The notes beneath the pieces were generated by a model. That model had not been told where the DNA came from and made no database searches. It was given only the letters and a program-made list of their open reading frames with translations. Positions 1 to 6,299 of a stretch of 17,376 nt of DNA are shown here, one piece after another. This stretch comes from JANWLD01 sp035700225 (GTDB lineage Bacteria; Patescibacteriota; Saccharimonadia; Saccharimonadales; 2-12-FULL-41-12), in contig DASSOT010000052.1 of the NCBI GenBank assembly GCA_035700225.1, forward strand, positions 1 through 17,376, written 5' to 3'. A program made the position numbers and the translations under genes. Within the stretch, counting starts at the first letter, position 1; every line of letters begins with the position of its first letter.

Positions 1-355
1 CCGCTTCGAAATTACGGTAATAAACGCCGGGCTGGACGCGAGCTGATTTAGAATCCACTTCTTCTATATTGTTGAAATGCTTGGTCATGTCGATAATTAT
101 CGACTCGTTTATAGCTCCGCCGGACATGCAGGTGCCGCCACTACGCGCGGTTATGGAAATGTCCGGGTTCTTGGCCTTGTTTTCGTCGGCGTATTTGACG
201 AGCTTTTGGATATCTTCGCTATTCGCCGGGAACACTACAGCTTCGGGGCGAAGCTCAAACATGCTGGCGTCATGGCTGTAAAAGTCTTTTGCTTTCTTGG
301 AAGTATCGACTTCGCCGTCTATGAGTTTTTCTATTTCTTTTGTGTTCAGCGCCAT
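1..355 (-). CDS. FAD-linked oxidase (GlcD-like), N-terminal part
   Basis: This is the first 118 codons of a gene that runs off the left end of the window. The translation begins MALNTKEIEKLIDGEVDTSK and contains a PEAVVFPANSEDIQKLV stretch followed by ARSGGTCMSGGAIN and RVQPGVYYRNFEA. These are typical of the FAD_binding_4 fold in FAD/FMN-containing dehydrogenases, where the Gly-rich SGGTCMSGG loop contacts the FAD pyrophosphate. The family oxidises 2-hydroxyacids such as lactate or glycolate and often passes electrons to quinone or to an iron-sulfur partner; the actual substrate cannot be read here. There is no Shine-Dalgarno sequence, but a -10-like TAAACT lies 8 nt before the ATG. It is divergent from the NDH-2 gene, so a respiratory link is plausible but inferred. 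The missing C-terminus prevents subfamily assignment. Confidence 0.85.
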   Translation of the reverse strand, partial: MALNTKEIEKLIDGEVDTSKKAKDFYSHDASMFELRPEAVVFPANSEDIQKLVKYADENKAKNPDISITARSGGTCMSGGAINESIIIDMTKHFNNIEEVDSKSARVQPGVYYRNFEA

Positions 356-363
356 TCAAATAA

Positions 364-369
364 AGTTTA
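364..369 (-). promoter_or_regulatory. -10 element of the FAD oxidase gene (leaderless type)
   Basis: On the minus strand TAAACT is preceded by TGT (extended -10 form TGNTAAACT) and ends 8 nt before the ATG at 355. No Shine-Dalgarno sequence fits between, so transcription would start at or next to the start codon. The divergent NDH-2 gene has the same TAAACT hexamer in the same position. Confidence 0.5.
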
Positions 370-403
370 ACATAACCATAAAACGGTGTACTCCTACGGG
401 CAT

Positions 404-414
404 TTTGCTAAACT
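404..414 (+). promoter_or_regulatory. Extended -10 element of ndh (leaderless type)
   Basis: The sequence TTTTGCTAAACT ends at 414, giving an extended -10 (TGC-TAAACT, hexamer 409-414) 7 nt before the ATG at 422. No good -35 is visible, as is usual for extended -10 promoters. The AGGG at 415-418 is only 3 nt from the ATG, too close for a normal Shine-Dalgarno site, so a leaderless mRNA is the simplest reading. Confidence 0.5.
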
Positions 415-421
415 AGGGTAA

Positions 422-1609
422 ATGACAAACCAAAAACACAAAGCGGTTATAGCAGGGGGCGGCTTCGCGGGTATAAAGACCGCGCTGGAACTCAGCAAGG
501 ACAGCAGGTTCGAGATAACGCTTATCAGCGACAATGAGAATTTCCGGTATTATCCGTCGCTGTATCACACCGCTACGGGCGGCAGTAAGGACGTTTCTTC
601 GATACCGCTGAGCGAGATATTCGCTGACAAACCGCAGGTAAAGGTAGTGAACGGCAAACTTAAATCTCTGGACAGGGAAAAGACTGCGGTAAAGACTGAC
701 AAAGGCGAGCAGTATGAATACGACGTGTTGGTGCTGGCGCTGGGCATGGTTACGAACTTTTTCGGCATACCCGGCCTGCAAGATTTCGCCTACGGCATAA
801 AGAGCCTGGATGAGGCCGAAAGGCTGAAAAAACACCTGCACAAGCATATCACCACATCCAAACACCCCGACTTGAACTATGTGGTGGTCGGAGGCGGCCC
901 CACGGGCGTGGAACTGGCTGGCGTACTGGGAGATTATGTCAGGCTTGTCTGTGATAAGCACGGCGTGAACAAACGGAGCGTGCATGTGGACTTGGTAGAA
1001 GCGGCTGACAGGTTGCTTCCGCGTAGCCCGAAGGCGGTCTCAAAGAAAGTTGAACGTCAGCTAAAGCACAAGGGTGTGAAGGTTTATCTGAAGTCCGCTG
1101 TAAAATCTCAGAATCAGGATGAGCTTTTGGTAAATGACAAACCCATACGGAGCCATACTGTCATCTGGACTGCCGGTATGGCTAACAGCCCGTTCTTTAC
1201 CGAGCAGAACTTTCAGCTGGCCAAGAACCACAAGGTAAGGGTAGATCAGTTCCTGCAGGCCGAACCGGGCATATACGTAGTTGGCGACAACGCCGACACG
1301 CCGTATTCCGGCATGGCGCAGACCGCACTTTATGACGGAGTATATATAGCTAATAATCTGATCAAGCTGGCGAACAATGAGCCGCCTTTGCCATACACGG
1401 CCAAAGAACCTATATATGTGATGCCGGCAGGCCCGCACTGGGCGGCGGTAATCTGGGGCAAGCTACGATTTTACGGTTTGCTCGGCTGGGGCTTGCGCCG
1501 GGCGGCGGACTTTGCGGCCTATAAAGACTACGAACCAATTTTCAAGGCTACCAAACACTGGTTATCAGAATATAAGAAAGACGACCTCTGCCCGCACTGT
1601 GACGAATAG
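422..1609 (+). CDS. ndh: Type II NADH:quinone oxidoreductase (NDH-2)
   Basis: This 395-residue protein is a single-subunit flavoprotein that transfers electrons from NADH to quinone without pumping protons. Two Rossmann motifs are visible: AGGGFAG at about residues 11-17 for FAD and VVGGGPTGVELAG at about 155-167 for NADH. The second FAD motif IYVVGDNAD lies near 284-292. The C-terminal part, PHWAAVIWGKLRFYGLLGWG (about 338-357), is the amphipathic membrane-binding segment expected of NDH-2. Length is normal for the family. The tail ends DDLCPHCDE, a CxxC pair not needed for known NDH-2 catalysis. The TSUP gene follows after 2 nt, so the two are probably co-transcribed. A ferredoxin or sulfide:quinone reductase is possible, but the domain order favours NDH-2. 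Confidence 0.85.
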   Translation: MTNQKHKAVIAGGGFAGIKTALELSKDSRFEITLISDNENFRYYPSLYHTATGGSKDVSSIPLSEIFADKPQVKVVNGKLKSLDREKTAVKTDKGEQYEYDVLVLALGMVTNFFGIPGLQDFAYGIKSLDEAERLKKHLHKHITTSKHPDLNYVVVGGGPTGVELAGVLGDYVRLVCDKHGVNKRSVHVDLVEAADRLLPRSPKAVSKKVERQLKHKGVKVYLKSAVKSQNQDELLVNDKPIRSHTVIWTAGMANSPFFTEQNFQLAKNHKVRVDQFLQAEPGIYVVGDNADTPYSGMAQTALYDGVYIANNLIKLANNEPPLPYTAKEPIYVMPAGPHWAAVIWGKLRFYGLLGWGLRRAADFAAYKDYEPIFKATKHWLSEYKKDDLCPHCDE

Positions 1610-1611
1610 TC

Positions 1612-2355
1612 ATGAACGACCTGATTATTTTTGCAATCGTTAATGTGTTCATCATGACGCTTAGCGGTATCGCGGGCGGCGGAGCAGGTTTGTTCACAGC
1701 TCCTTTTTTAATTTTTCTGGGCATAAACCCGCTGACTGCCATTGCAACTTCGAAGGTAACAGGTCTGGGGGCCGCGCTAGGGGCGGGGGCCAAATATCGC
1801 CGCGAAAAAATTCTTGACCTGAAAACCCAGCTAATATTCATGGCCATGGGAGGCGTAGGCGCGCTAATCGGAAGTTCCCTTTTGGTTCAATTCAGCTCAA
1901 ACGAAGAGCTTATACAGAAATTATTAGGATATGTGATTTTAATTGTCGGCTTGCCCTTGTTGCTTACAAAAAACCTGGGGCTTGAAACCAGGAAAACTTC
2001 CAGATCTTCTAAAAGCATCGGCGCATTAATATTGTTCGCCGTATCCATTGTCGGTTCGGCCATATCCGGCATAACTACAGCCTATCTGATTGTATTCATG
2101 GTATTTTTCGGTATGACCGCTATAAATGCCGCCGTAACCAAGAGGTCAATACAACTTGTTGCCCAGACAGTGAGCCTGCTTATTTTTGCTTCTGCAAATT
2201 TTATTGATTATAAATTTGCCGCCGTTGCGCTGGTTACCTCGATAATCGGAAGCTACATCGGCGCGTATCTGGCCATCAAGAACGGTAATAAATTCGTCAT
2301 CAATGTATTTGCTGTCCTGAGTTTGATTCTCGCCCTGCATTTGATATTCGAGTAA
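1612..2355 (+). CDS. TauE/SafE (TSUP) family membrane permease
   Basis: This 247-residue protein is almost wholly hydrophobic, with about eight predicted membrane segments. Near the start it has GIAGGGAGLFTAPFL followed by NPLTAIATSKVTGLGAALGA, the glycine-rich repeat typical of the sulfite exporter TauE/SafE family. A second, weaker copy (SAISGITTAYLIVFMVFFGMT, then NAAVTKRS) begins near residue 149, as expected for this internally duplicated fold. Members move sulfite, sulfonates, thiosulfate or other small organic anions; the substrate is not readable. The ATG lies 2 nt after the ndh stop with no Shine-Dalgarno sequence, so translation probably depends on termination of ndh. Its DNA looks more A+T-rich than its neighbours, which may reflect hydrophobic codons or transfer. 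Confidence 0.85.
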   Translation: MNDLIIFAIVNVFIMTLSGIAGGGAGLFTAPFLIFLGINPLTAIATSKVTGLGAALGAGAKYRREKILDLKTQLIFMAMGGVGALIGSSLLVQFSSNEELIQKLLGYVILIVGLPLLLTKNLGLETRKTSRSSKSIGALILFAVSIVGSAISGITTAYLIVFMVFFGMTAINAAVTKRSIQLVAQTVSLLIFASANFIDYKFAAVALVTSIIGSYIGAYLAIKNGNKFVINVFAVLSLILALHLIFE

Positions 2356-2739
2356 TTATTTTTCCAGTTTGTGTATCTGGGCGTGATTCAGGCCGTAGTA
2401 GTGGGCGATTTCATGCCACAGGGTGTGGCGTACCTGCTCGGCTAACTCGGCTGTGTTCTTTACGGCGTAGACCATCGGCAGTTTGAAGATGGTAATCTTG
2501 TCCGGGATGACCAGATTATAACCTGCACCGCGCTGGGTCAAAGGAATGCCCTCGTACAGGCCGAAAAGTGTTTCGTTACATCGTAATTTCAACTTTTCTC
2601 TTTGCGCAGGAGTCGGCTCGTCGGCGATGGTTATAGCAACGTTGTTAAGGTTCTGCTGATAAAGCTCCGGTATGTGGTCCAAAGCCCTGTTTACCAGCTC
2701 TTCGAATTCCTTATCTGTGGGGATGGGTATATTAGCCAT
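2356..2739 (-). CDS. Small zincin-type metallopeptidase (Zincin_1/DUF1025)
   Basis: The 127-residue product carries HEIAHYYGLNH at residues 109-119, a complete HExxHxxGxxH zinc site with a catalytic Glu and three His ligands. The order, with a GLYEGIPLTQR segment at about 60-70 and IPDKITIF in the middle, matches the minimal Zincin_1 family, whose members are about 110-140 residues and have no assigned substrate. There is no signal peptide or membrane segment, so it should be cytoplasmic. On the minus strand AAGGA lies 4 nt before the ATG, and TATACT lies 12 nt before it. Its stop codon directly abuts that of the convergent TSUP gene, with no spacer. Confidence 0.85.
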   Translation of the reverse strand: MANIPIPTDKEFEELVNRALDHIPELYQQNLNNVAITIADEPTPAQREKLKLRCNETLFGLYEGIPLTQRGAGYNLVIPDKITIFKLPMVYAVKNTAELAEQVRHTLWHEIAHYYGLNHAQIHKLEK

Positions 2740-2766
2740 TGCGTCCTTAATAGTATAGAATGTTTC

Positions 2767-2783
2767 AGTAAATAGTATTTACT
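2767..2783. promoter_or_regulatory. Perfect 8-bp inverted repeat between divergent zincin and purH genes
   Basis: AGTAAATA at 2767-2774 and TATTTACT at 2776-2783 are exact reverse complements around one G. The site lies in the 82-bp gap between two divergent start codons (2739 minus, 2822 plus). It covers the expected -35 position for the zincin TATACT -10 element and is about 40 nt upstream of purH. That is a good place for a dimeric repressor, but which regulator binds is unknown. The DNA here is A+T-rich, so chance palindromes are more likely than elsewhere. Confidence 0.4.
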
Positions 2784-2821
2784 TAATTTAACAGTTTTCA
2801 AAAGCGGGAGAATAACCAAAG

Positions 2822-4441
2822 ATGGCTGAGATAGCCGGAAACGCATTGCTGTCTGTCTTTGACAAGGCAGGCATAGAAGAGTTCGCACGCGAACTTTCCG
2901 AGCTCGGGTGGCGCATATATGCCTCCGGGGGTACTGCTGAAACTATCAAAAAAGCCGGGGTTAAAGTAACCGACACGTCCGAATTGAGCAAAGGCGGGGC
3001 CATCCTGGGACACAGGGTGGTAACGCTGGCGCGCGAGATTTACGCAGGGCTTTTGGCCGATGATTCAAAAGAGCAGAAGGCAGAGCTGGAGGCTTTGGGC
3101 ATACCCAGGATAAACCTGGTGTGCGTGGATATGTATCCGCTTAAAGAGGCCATAGCGGACCCGAACGCAAGCGAAGCGGATATCATAGAAAAAACTGATG
3201 TGGGCGGGCCGACGCTCCTGCACGCCGCCTCCAAGGGGAGACGGATAGTCTTGTCCCGGGCAGAGCAAAGAAAAGAAGTCATCAAATGGCTCAAGGACGG
3301 TAAGCCGGACGAGCAAGTCTATGTGCGCAAACTGGCCGCTGTGGCTGAGCGCGAAGTCGCTAACTACATGCTTAAATCGGCCAAATATCTGGGCAAGGGT
3401 GACACCTGCGGATTCATAGGTGATAGAAAAGCACAGTCGAGCTACGGTGAAAACCCGTGGCAGGGCAACGCCGCATTCTATGTGGACGTTGACGATGACG
3501 ACCCGCTGTCCATCGGCAGATTTGAACTGGTAGAGGGCATAGCCCTGAGCTATAACAACTTTACCGATGTGGACAGGTTGTTGCAGACCGTCACCCACGC
3601 CGGCGCGACCTTTGATAAGAACGAAAAGAAAGTACCGGCTATCGTGCTGGGCGCCAAACATGGCAACCTTTGCGGCGCCGCCTTTGACAACGACCCGATA
3701 AAAGCCGCGAAAAAGATGCTTGAGGGCGACCTGCGCGCCATCTTTGGCGGCTCGATTGTCGTCAATACGAACATGACCCGCGAGCTGGCCGAAACAATTA
3801 TGACCTACGAAATGGAAGAGGGCAGAAAACGCATACTGGACATAGTCATGGCACCTGGCGTGGATGACGACGCGCTTGAAATTTTGAAGCGAAAGAACGG
3901 CAAGCTCCGTCTGCTGATAAACCCGGCGCTGGGCAAGCTGACCCAGGATTCTCTGGATAAGAAATTACGTTCCAGGTATGTGCGAGGCGGGCGGCTTACA
4001 CAGGATAATTACACCCATGTCATAGATTGTTCCTCAGAGGATGTAGAAAAAAGGGGCAAGCCGATAAGCGACGAAAGAATGCGCGATATGCAGTTCGCTT
4101 GGGCGATAGGATGCACCAGTAGTAGCAATACTATCTGTATAGTCAGGGACGGCATGCTTTTGGCGAACGGGGTAGGCCAGCAGGACAGGGTAACCGCGGC
4201 AGAGCTGGCGCTTATGCGAGCAAAAAATGCGGGACATGATACCAAAGGCGCGGTTGCCTACAGCGACAGTTTTTTCCCATTCCCGGATGGGCCGCAGATA
4301 CTTGCGTCCGCCGGCATAGAAGGTATATTGACCACTAGAGGCTCGATAAGGGACAAGGAAGTCATAGATACGCTGACCGAAGCAGGGGTGTCATTCTGTA
4401 CTTTCCCGGACAAAGAAGCCCGCGGATTTTACGCACATTAA
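2822..4441 (+). CDS. purH: Divergent bifunctional AICAR transformylase / IMP cyclohydrolase
   Basis: PurH carries out the last two steps of purine synthesis, AICAR to FAICAR and then to IMP. Residues 1-140 form the MGS-like cyclohydrolase domain (LLSVFDKAGIEEFARELSEL, YASGGTAETI, TDVGGPTLLHAASK). Residues from about 205 to 539 form the transformylase domain (YGENPWQ, LSYNNFTDVD, KH at 279-280, SDSFFPFPDG, GSIRDKEVI). The catalytic Lys-His pair and the Asn of SSSN (436) are present. However, the usual RVKTLHPK motif reads RVVTLARE (65-72), so its Lys and His are gone, and the usual RYGENPHQ reads SYGENPWQ. Length is normal (E. coli about 529). The start follows GGGAG 11 nt upstream. No other pur gene is near. 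The fold is clear; full cyclohydrolase activity is uncertain. Confidence 0.85.
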   Translation: MAEIAGNALLSVFDKAGIEEFARELSELGWRIYASGGTAETIKKAGVKVTDTSELSKGGAILGHRVVTLAREIYAGLLADDSKEQKAELEALGIPRINLVCVDMYPLKEAIADPNASEADIIEKTDVGGPTLLHAASKGRRIVLSRAEQRKEVIKWLKDGKPDEQVYVRKLAAVAEREVANYMLKSAKYLGKGDTCGFIGDRKAQSSYGENPWQGNAAFYVDVDDDDPLSIGRFELVEGIALSYNNFTDVDRLLQTVTHAGATFDKNEKKVPAIVLGAKHGNLCGAAFDNDPIKAAKKMLEGDLRAIFGGSIVVNTNMTRELAETIMTYEMEEGRKRILDIVMAPGVDDDALEILKRKNGKLRLLINPALGKLTQDSLDKKLRSRYVRGGRLTQDNYTHVIDCSSEDVEKRGKPISDERMRDMQFAWAIGCTSSSNTICIVRDGMLLANGVGQQDRVTAAELALMRAKNAGHDTKGAVAYSDSFFPFPDGPQILASAGIEGILTTRGSIRDKEVIDTLTEAGVSFCTFPDKEARGFYAH

Positions 4442-4455
4442 ATGCGCTAGCGCTT

Positions 4456-4570
4456 ATGAGAGGAGGGAAGCGTATAGCGGCTGGCGCTCGGAAGCCAGTG
4501 CTGTTTTTCAAGGATGACGCTTCGCTCGCGGCTACATAAAACCAATACTTTGGTTTTATGCCCCTCTCAT
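4456..4570 (+). ncRNA. Foldable three-way-junction RNA structure (3' UTR or independent RNA)
   Basis: Nested complementary arms are exact and well ordered. P1 pairs ATGAGAGG (4456-4463) with CCTCTCAT (4563-4570). Inside it, P2 pairs GAAGCGT (4467-4473) with ACGCTTC (4517-4523) and encloses a bulged hairpin (4476-4485 with 4494-4502). A separate 11-bp perfect hairpin with loop TACT follows (4535-4560). Only 3 nt separate P1 from P2, 11 nt P2 from P4, and 2 nt P4 from P1', so the layout is a compact three-way junction. It could be the 3' UTR of purH, an independent RNA, or a small mobile inverted-repeat element. No match to a known RNA family is recognised. A T-rich tract (4581-4588) follows. 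Confidence 0.4.
4476..4508 (+). terminator. Possible intrinsic terminator downstream of purH
   Basis: AGC, one bulged G, then GCTGGC (4476-4485) pairs with GCCAGTGCT (4494-4502) through CTGGC/GCCAG and AGC/GCT, and is followed by GTTTTTC (T run 4504-4508). The shape and distance, about 35 nt after the purH stop, suit a Rho-independent terminator. The bulge and short T run make it weak. The same bases are an arm of the larger fold, so the whole structure may act together. Confidence 0.4.
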
Positions 4571-4610
4571 CTCTCTTTCATTTTTCTTGCTACCCTTCCC
4601 TATTGATTGT

Positions 4611-4634
4611 TTTGTACTATTGCACTAGTACAAA
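4611..4634 (+). promoter_or_regulatory. trp operator: 24-bp palindrome matching the TrpR consensus
   Basis: TTTGTACTA (4611-4619) and TAGTACAAA (4626-4634) are perfect inverted repeats. The 6-bp centre TTGCAC is itself symmetrical except at its outermost pair. The central 18 bp (4614-4631) match the E. coli consensus trp operator GTACTAGTTAACTAGTAC at 15 of 18 positions, including both CTA/TAG and GTAC half-site cores. The operator sits over the -35 box of the operon whose first gene is trpR, so the repressor should block its own transcription when tryptophan is plentiful. The palindrome is direct observation; repressor binding is inferred from homology. Confidence 0.85.
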
Positions 4635-4648
4635 TATTAATATATAAT
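4620..4648 (+). promoter_or_regulatory. trp operon promoter (TTGCAC - 17 bp - TATAAT)
   Basis: A perfect TATAAT at 4643-4648 lies exactly 17 bp downstream of TTGCAC at 4620-4625, and that -35 forms the centre of the trp operator. Transcription would begin near 4655, and the trpR ATG is at 4657 with no Shine-Dalgarno sequence, so the operon mRNA is predicted to be leaderless. No leader peptide or attenuator can fit between promoter and start codon, which leaves repression as the visible control. Confidence 0.8.
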
Positions 4649-4656
4649 TTTGTGTC

Positions 4657-4923
4657 ATGAAGAAGACGTATGATTCGGAGCTGTTGGAGCTACTTTGTAG
4701 GATTGATGACAAAATTACAATGTCTGAAGTTTTGTCAAATCTGCTGACGCCGCAGGAAAGAGAGGAGCTGGATGTGCGCCTGCAGATTTTCAAAAGGCTG
4801 GTGGACGGCGAAAACCAAAGGCATATCGCCAAAGCCCTGGGTGTGAGCATAGCTACGGTCACACGTGGTAGTCGGGAGCTGAAATACGGCAAACCGGGAA
4901 TTAAAAAAGTAATCGGCCGATGA
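4657..4923 (+). CDS. trpR: Trp operon repressor TrpR
   Basis: This 88-residue all-helical DNA-binding protein is the tryptophan-dependent repressor of the following genes. The stretch LTPQEREELDVRLQ and then SIATVTRGSRELK aligns closely with E. coli TrpR (LTPDEREALGTRVR, GIATITRGSNSLK). Residues equivalent to E. coli Thr44, Arg54, Arg84 and Gly85, which build the tryptophan pocket, are conserved as Thr31, Arg41, Arg70 and Gly71. The helix-turn-helix is at about 55-72. E. coli TrpR has 108 residues; this one lacks part of the N-terminal arm and most of the C-terminal helix. The start follows TATAAT by 8 nt. Its stop overlaps the trpE start (ATGA). The broader family includes YerC-like proteins, but the pocket residues and adjoining operator favour true TrpR. 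Confidence 0.9.
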   Translation: MKKTYDSELLELLCRIDDKITMSEVLSNLLTPQEREELDVRLQIFKRLVDGENQRHIAKALGVSIATVTRGSRELKYGKPGIKKVIGR

Positions 4924-6299
4924 TTGATTTAAGCTTCCTAAAAGCCAAGCCGAAAAAAGTAAGGTTGCCCCTGAATGCGGATTATCTGCGTCTTTATTAC
5001 GCGCTTAAATACAGCTTCGACAAGACATATATGTTCGAATCCCTGGTTTCGCCTAAACAACAGGACAGGTACTTTACCATCGGCTTCGACCCGCTTTATG
5101 TGTTTTCCGCCCGCGGTAGAAAACTAAGGATTGAGGGACAGGAGAAAACCGAAGAGATAAAAACAGGCAATCCGTATGAAAAGCTCAAATCATTCCTGCC
5201 AAAGATTCCAGCATCCAACAAATACCAGGGCGGTCTGATAGGATATTTTTCGTATGAAGCGGCGAATTATTTCGAGCCGGCTCTGAACTTGGACGAGCAC
5301 CCTGGCTTCCCTGTCTTTGAGCTGGGCCTGTATGTAGACGGGCTTATATATGACCGCGAAACCGACGAGCTTACGTATTACACTTACCACGAGGACAGAA
5401 GCAGTACCGTAGAGAATATCATCGGACAGCTTGACGGGCTTGATTTGCCCCGGCATGTGGAGTCGGTAGAAAGCGGGGAATATTCCATAGACAAGCCCGA
5501 ATATTTGCGAGTGGTCGAGCGGACATTGGAGGAAATCAAAAAAGGGAACAGCTTTCAGGTTGAAGTCGGCTTCAAGAAGGATTATCGGATAAAGGGCGAC
5601 AAATTTGCCATCTATAACCGTCTGCGAGAAGTCAACCCGAGCCCGTACATGTATTATGTGCATTTCGGCCAGCGGGAAGTTTTCGGTTCCAGCCCGGAGC
5701 TGGTAGTCAGCGCTACGGGCGGCAGGATTTTGACCACGCCTACCGCTGGAACCGTAAGGCGCGGTAAGTCCGAGCAAGAAGACAAGGAACTCGCCCGCCA
5801 ACTTTTGAACGATCCCAAAGAACGAGCCGAACATGCGATGCTGGTCGACCTGCACAGGAACGACATTTCCATAGTCAGCAAATACGGCTCGGTCAAAGTA
5901 GAGGAGCTGATGCATCTGATAAAGTTCAAATACGTCCAGCATATTTATAGCGATATAGTAGGCGAACTACGGCCGGACAAGGACAGCTTCGACCTTCTGG
6001 CAGGCATAATGCCCTGCGGGGTAGTGACCGGTGCGCCGAAGATAGAAACGATGAAGATTATCGCCCGCAACGAAAAGATTCCGCGCGGTCCTTACGGCGG
6101 CGCGGTAGGACGCTTCAGCTTCAACGGCGACTGTGCCTTCGCCATGCCGATACGCAGTCTGTTCTGTAACGGCGACGACTGCTATACCCAGGCCTGCGGC
6201 GGCGTAGTCTTTGACTCGATACCGGAGAAGGAATATGACGAAGTAATCGCCAAGCTTGCTGGGATGGAAAAGACTATAAAGGACGTGAGCAATGATTAA
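4920..6299 (+). CDS. trpE: Anthranilate synthase component I
   Basis: TrpE combines chorismate with ammonia from TrpG to make anthranilate, the first committed step to tryptophan. The chorismate-binding domain is complete: GNSFQVEVG (209-217), SSPELVV (257-263), TTPTAGTVRRG (272-282), HAMLVDLHRND (305-315), HIYSDIVGEL (341-350) and GVVTGAPKIETM (367-378). The Ala in PTAGT is the TrpE form; aminodeoxychorismate synthases carry Lys there. An N-terminal MFESL (38-42) corresponds to the LLES element of the tryptophan feedback site, so allosteric inhibition is likely retained. At 459 residues it is somewhat shorter than usual. It overlaps trpR by 4 nt and trpG by 8 nt. LVDLHRND has His where LVDLGRND is typical. 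The protein contains no tryptophan. Confidence 0.9.
   Translation: MIDLSFLKAKPKKVRLPLNADYLRLYYALKYSFDKTYMFESLVSPKQQDRYFTIGFDPLYVFSARGRKLRIEGQEKTEEIKTGNPYEKLKSFLPKIPASNKYQGGLIGYFSYEAANYFEPALNLDEHPGFPVFELGLYVDGLIYDRETDELTYYTYHEDRSSTVENIIGQLDGLDLPRHVESVESGEYSIDKPEYLRVVERTLEEIKKGNSFQVEVGFKKDYRIKGDKFAIYNRLREVNPSPYMYYVHFGQREVFGSSPELVVSATGGRILTTPTAGTVRRGKSEQEDKELARQLLNDPKERAEHAMLVDLHRNDISIVSKYGSVKVEELMHLIKFKYVQHIYSDIVGELRPDKDSFDLLAGIMPCGVVTGAPKIETMKIIARNEKIPRGPYGGAVGRFSFNGDCAFAMPIRSLFCNGDDCYTQACGGVVFDSIPEKEYDEVIAKLAGMEKTIKDVSND

Noticed and set aside
77..370. Plus-strand open frame at the left end
   Set aside because: The minus strand encodes a convincing FAD-binding domain over the same bases; the plus frame has no motif.
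413..985. Long open frame of 190 codons on the minus strand inside ndh
   Set aside because: It is antisense to a clear NDH-2 gene, has no recognisable motif or ribosome site, and reflects codon bias of the real frame. The same reasoning removes the minus-strand frames at 3065-3661, 5190-5942 and 15854-16462.
4444..4453. Perfect palindrome GCGCTAGCGC just after the purH stop
   Set aside because: It has no loop or T run, so it is not a terminator, and at 10 bp it may be chance; no second copy was seen.
4535..4570. Hairpin upstream of trpR as a tryptophan attenuator or leader
   Set aside because: It lies upstream of the trp promoter, which places the transcript start next to the trpR ATG; there is no leader peptide with Trp codons.
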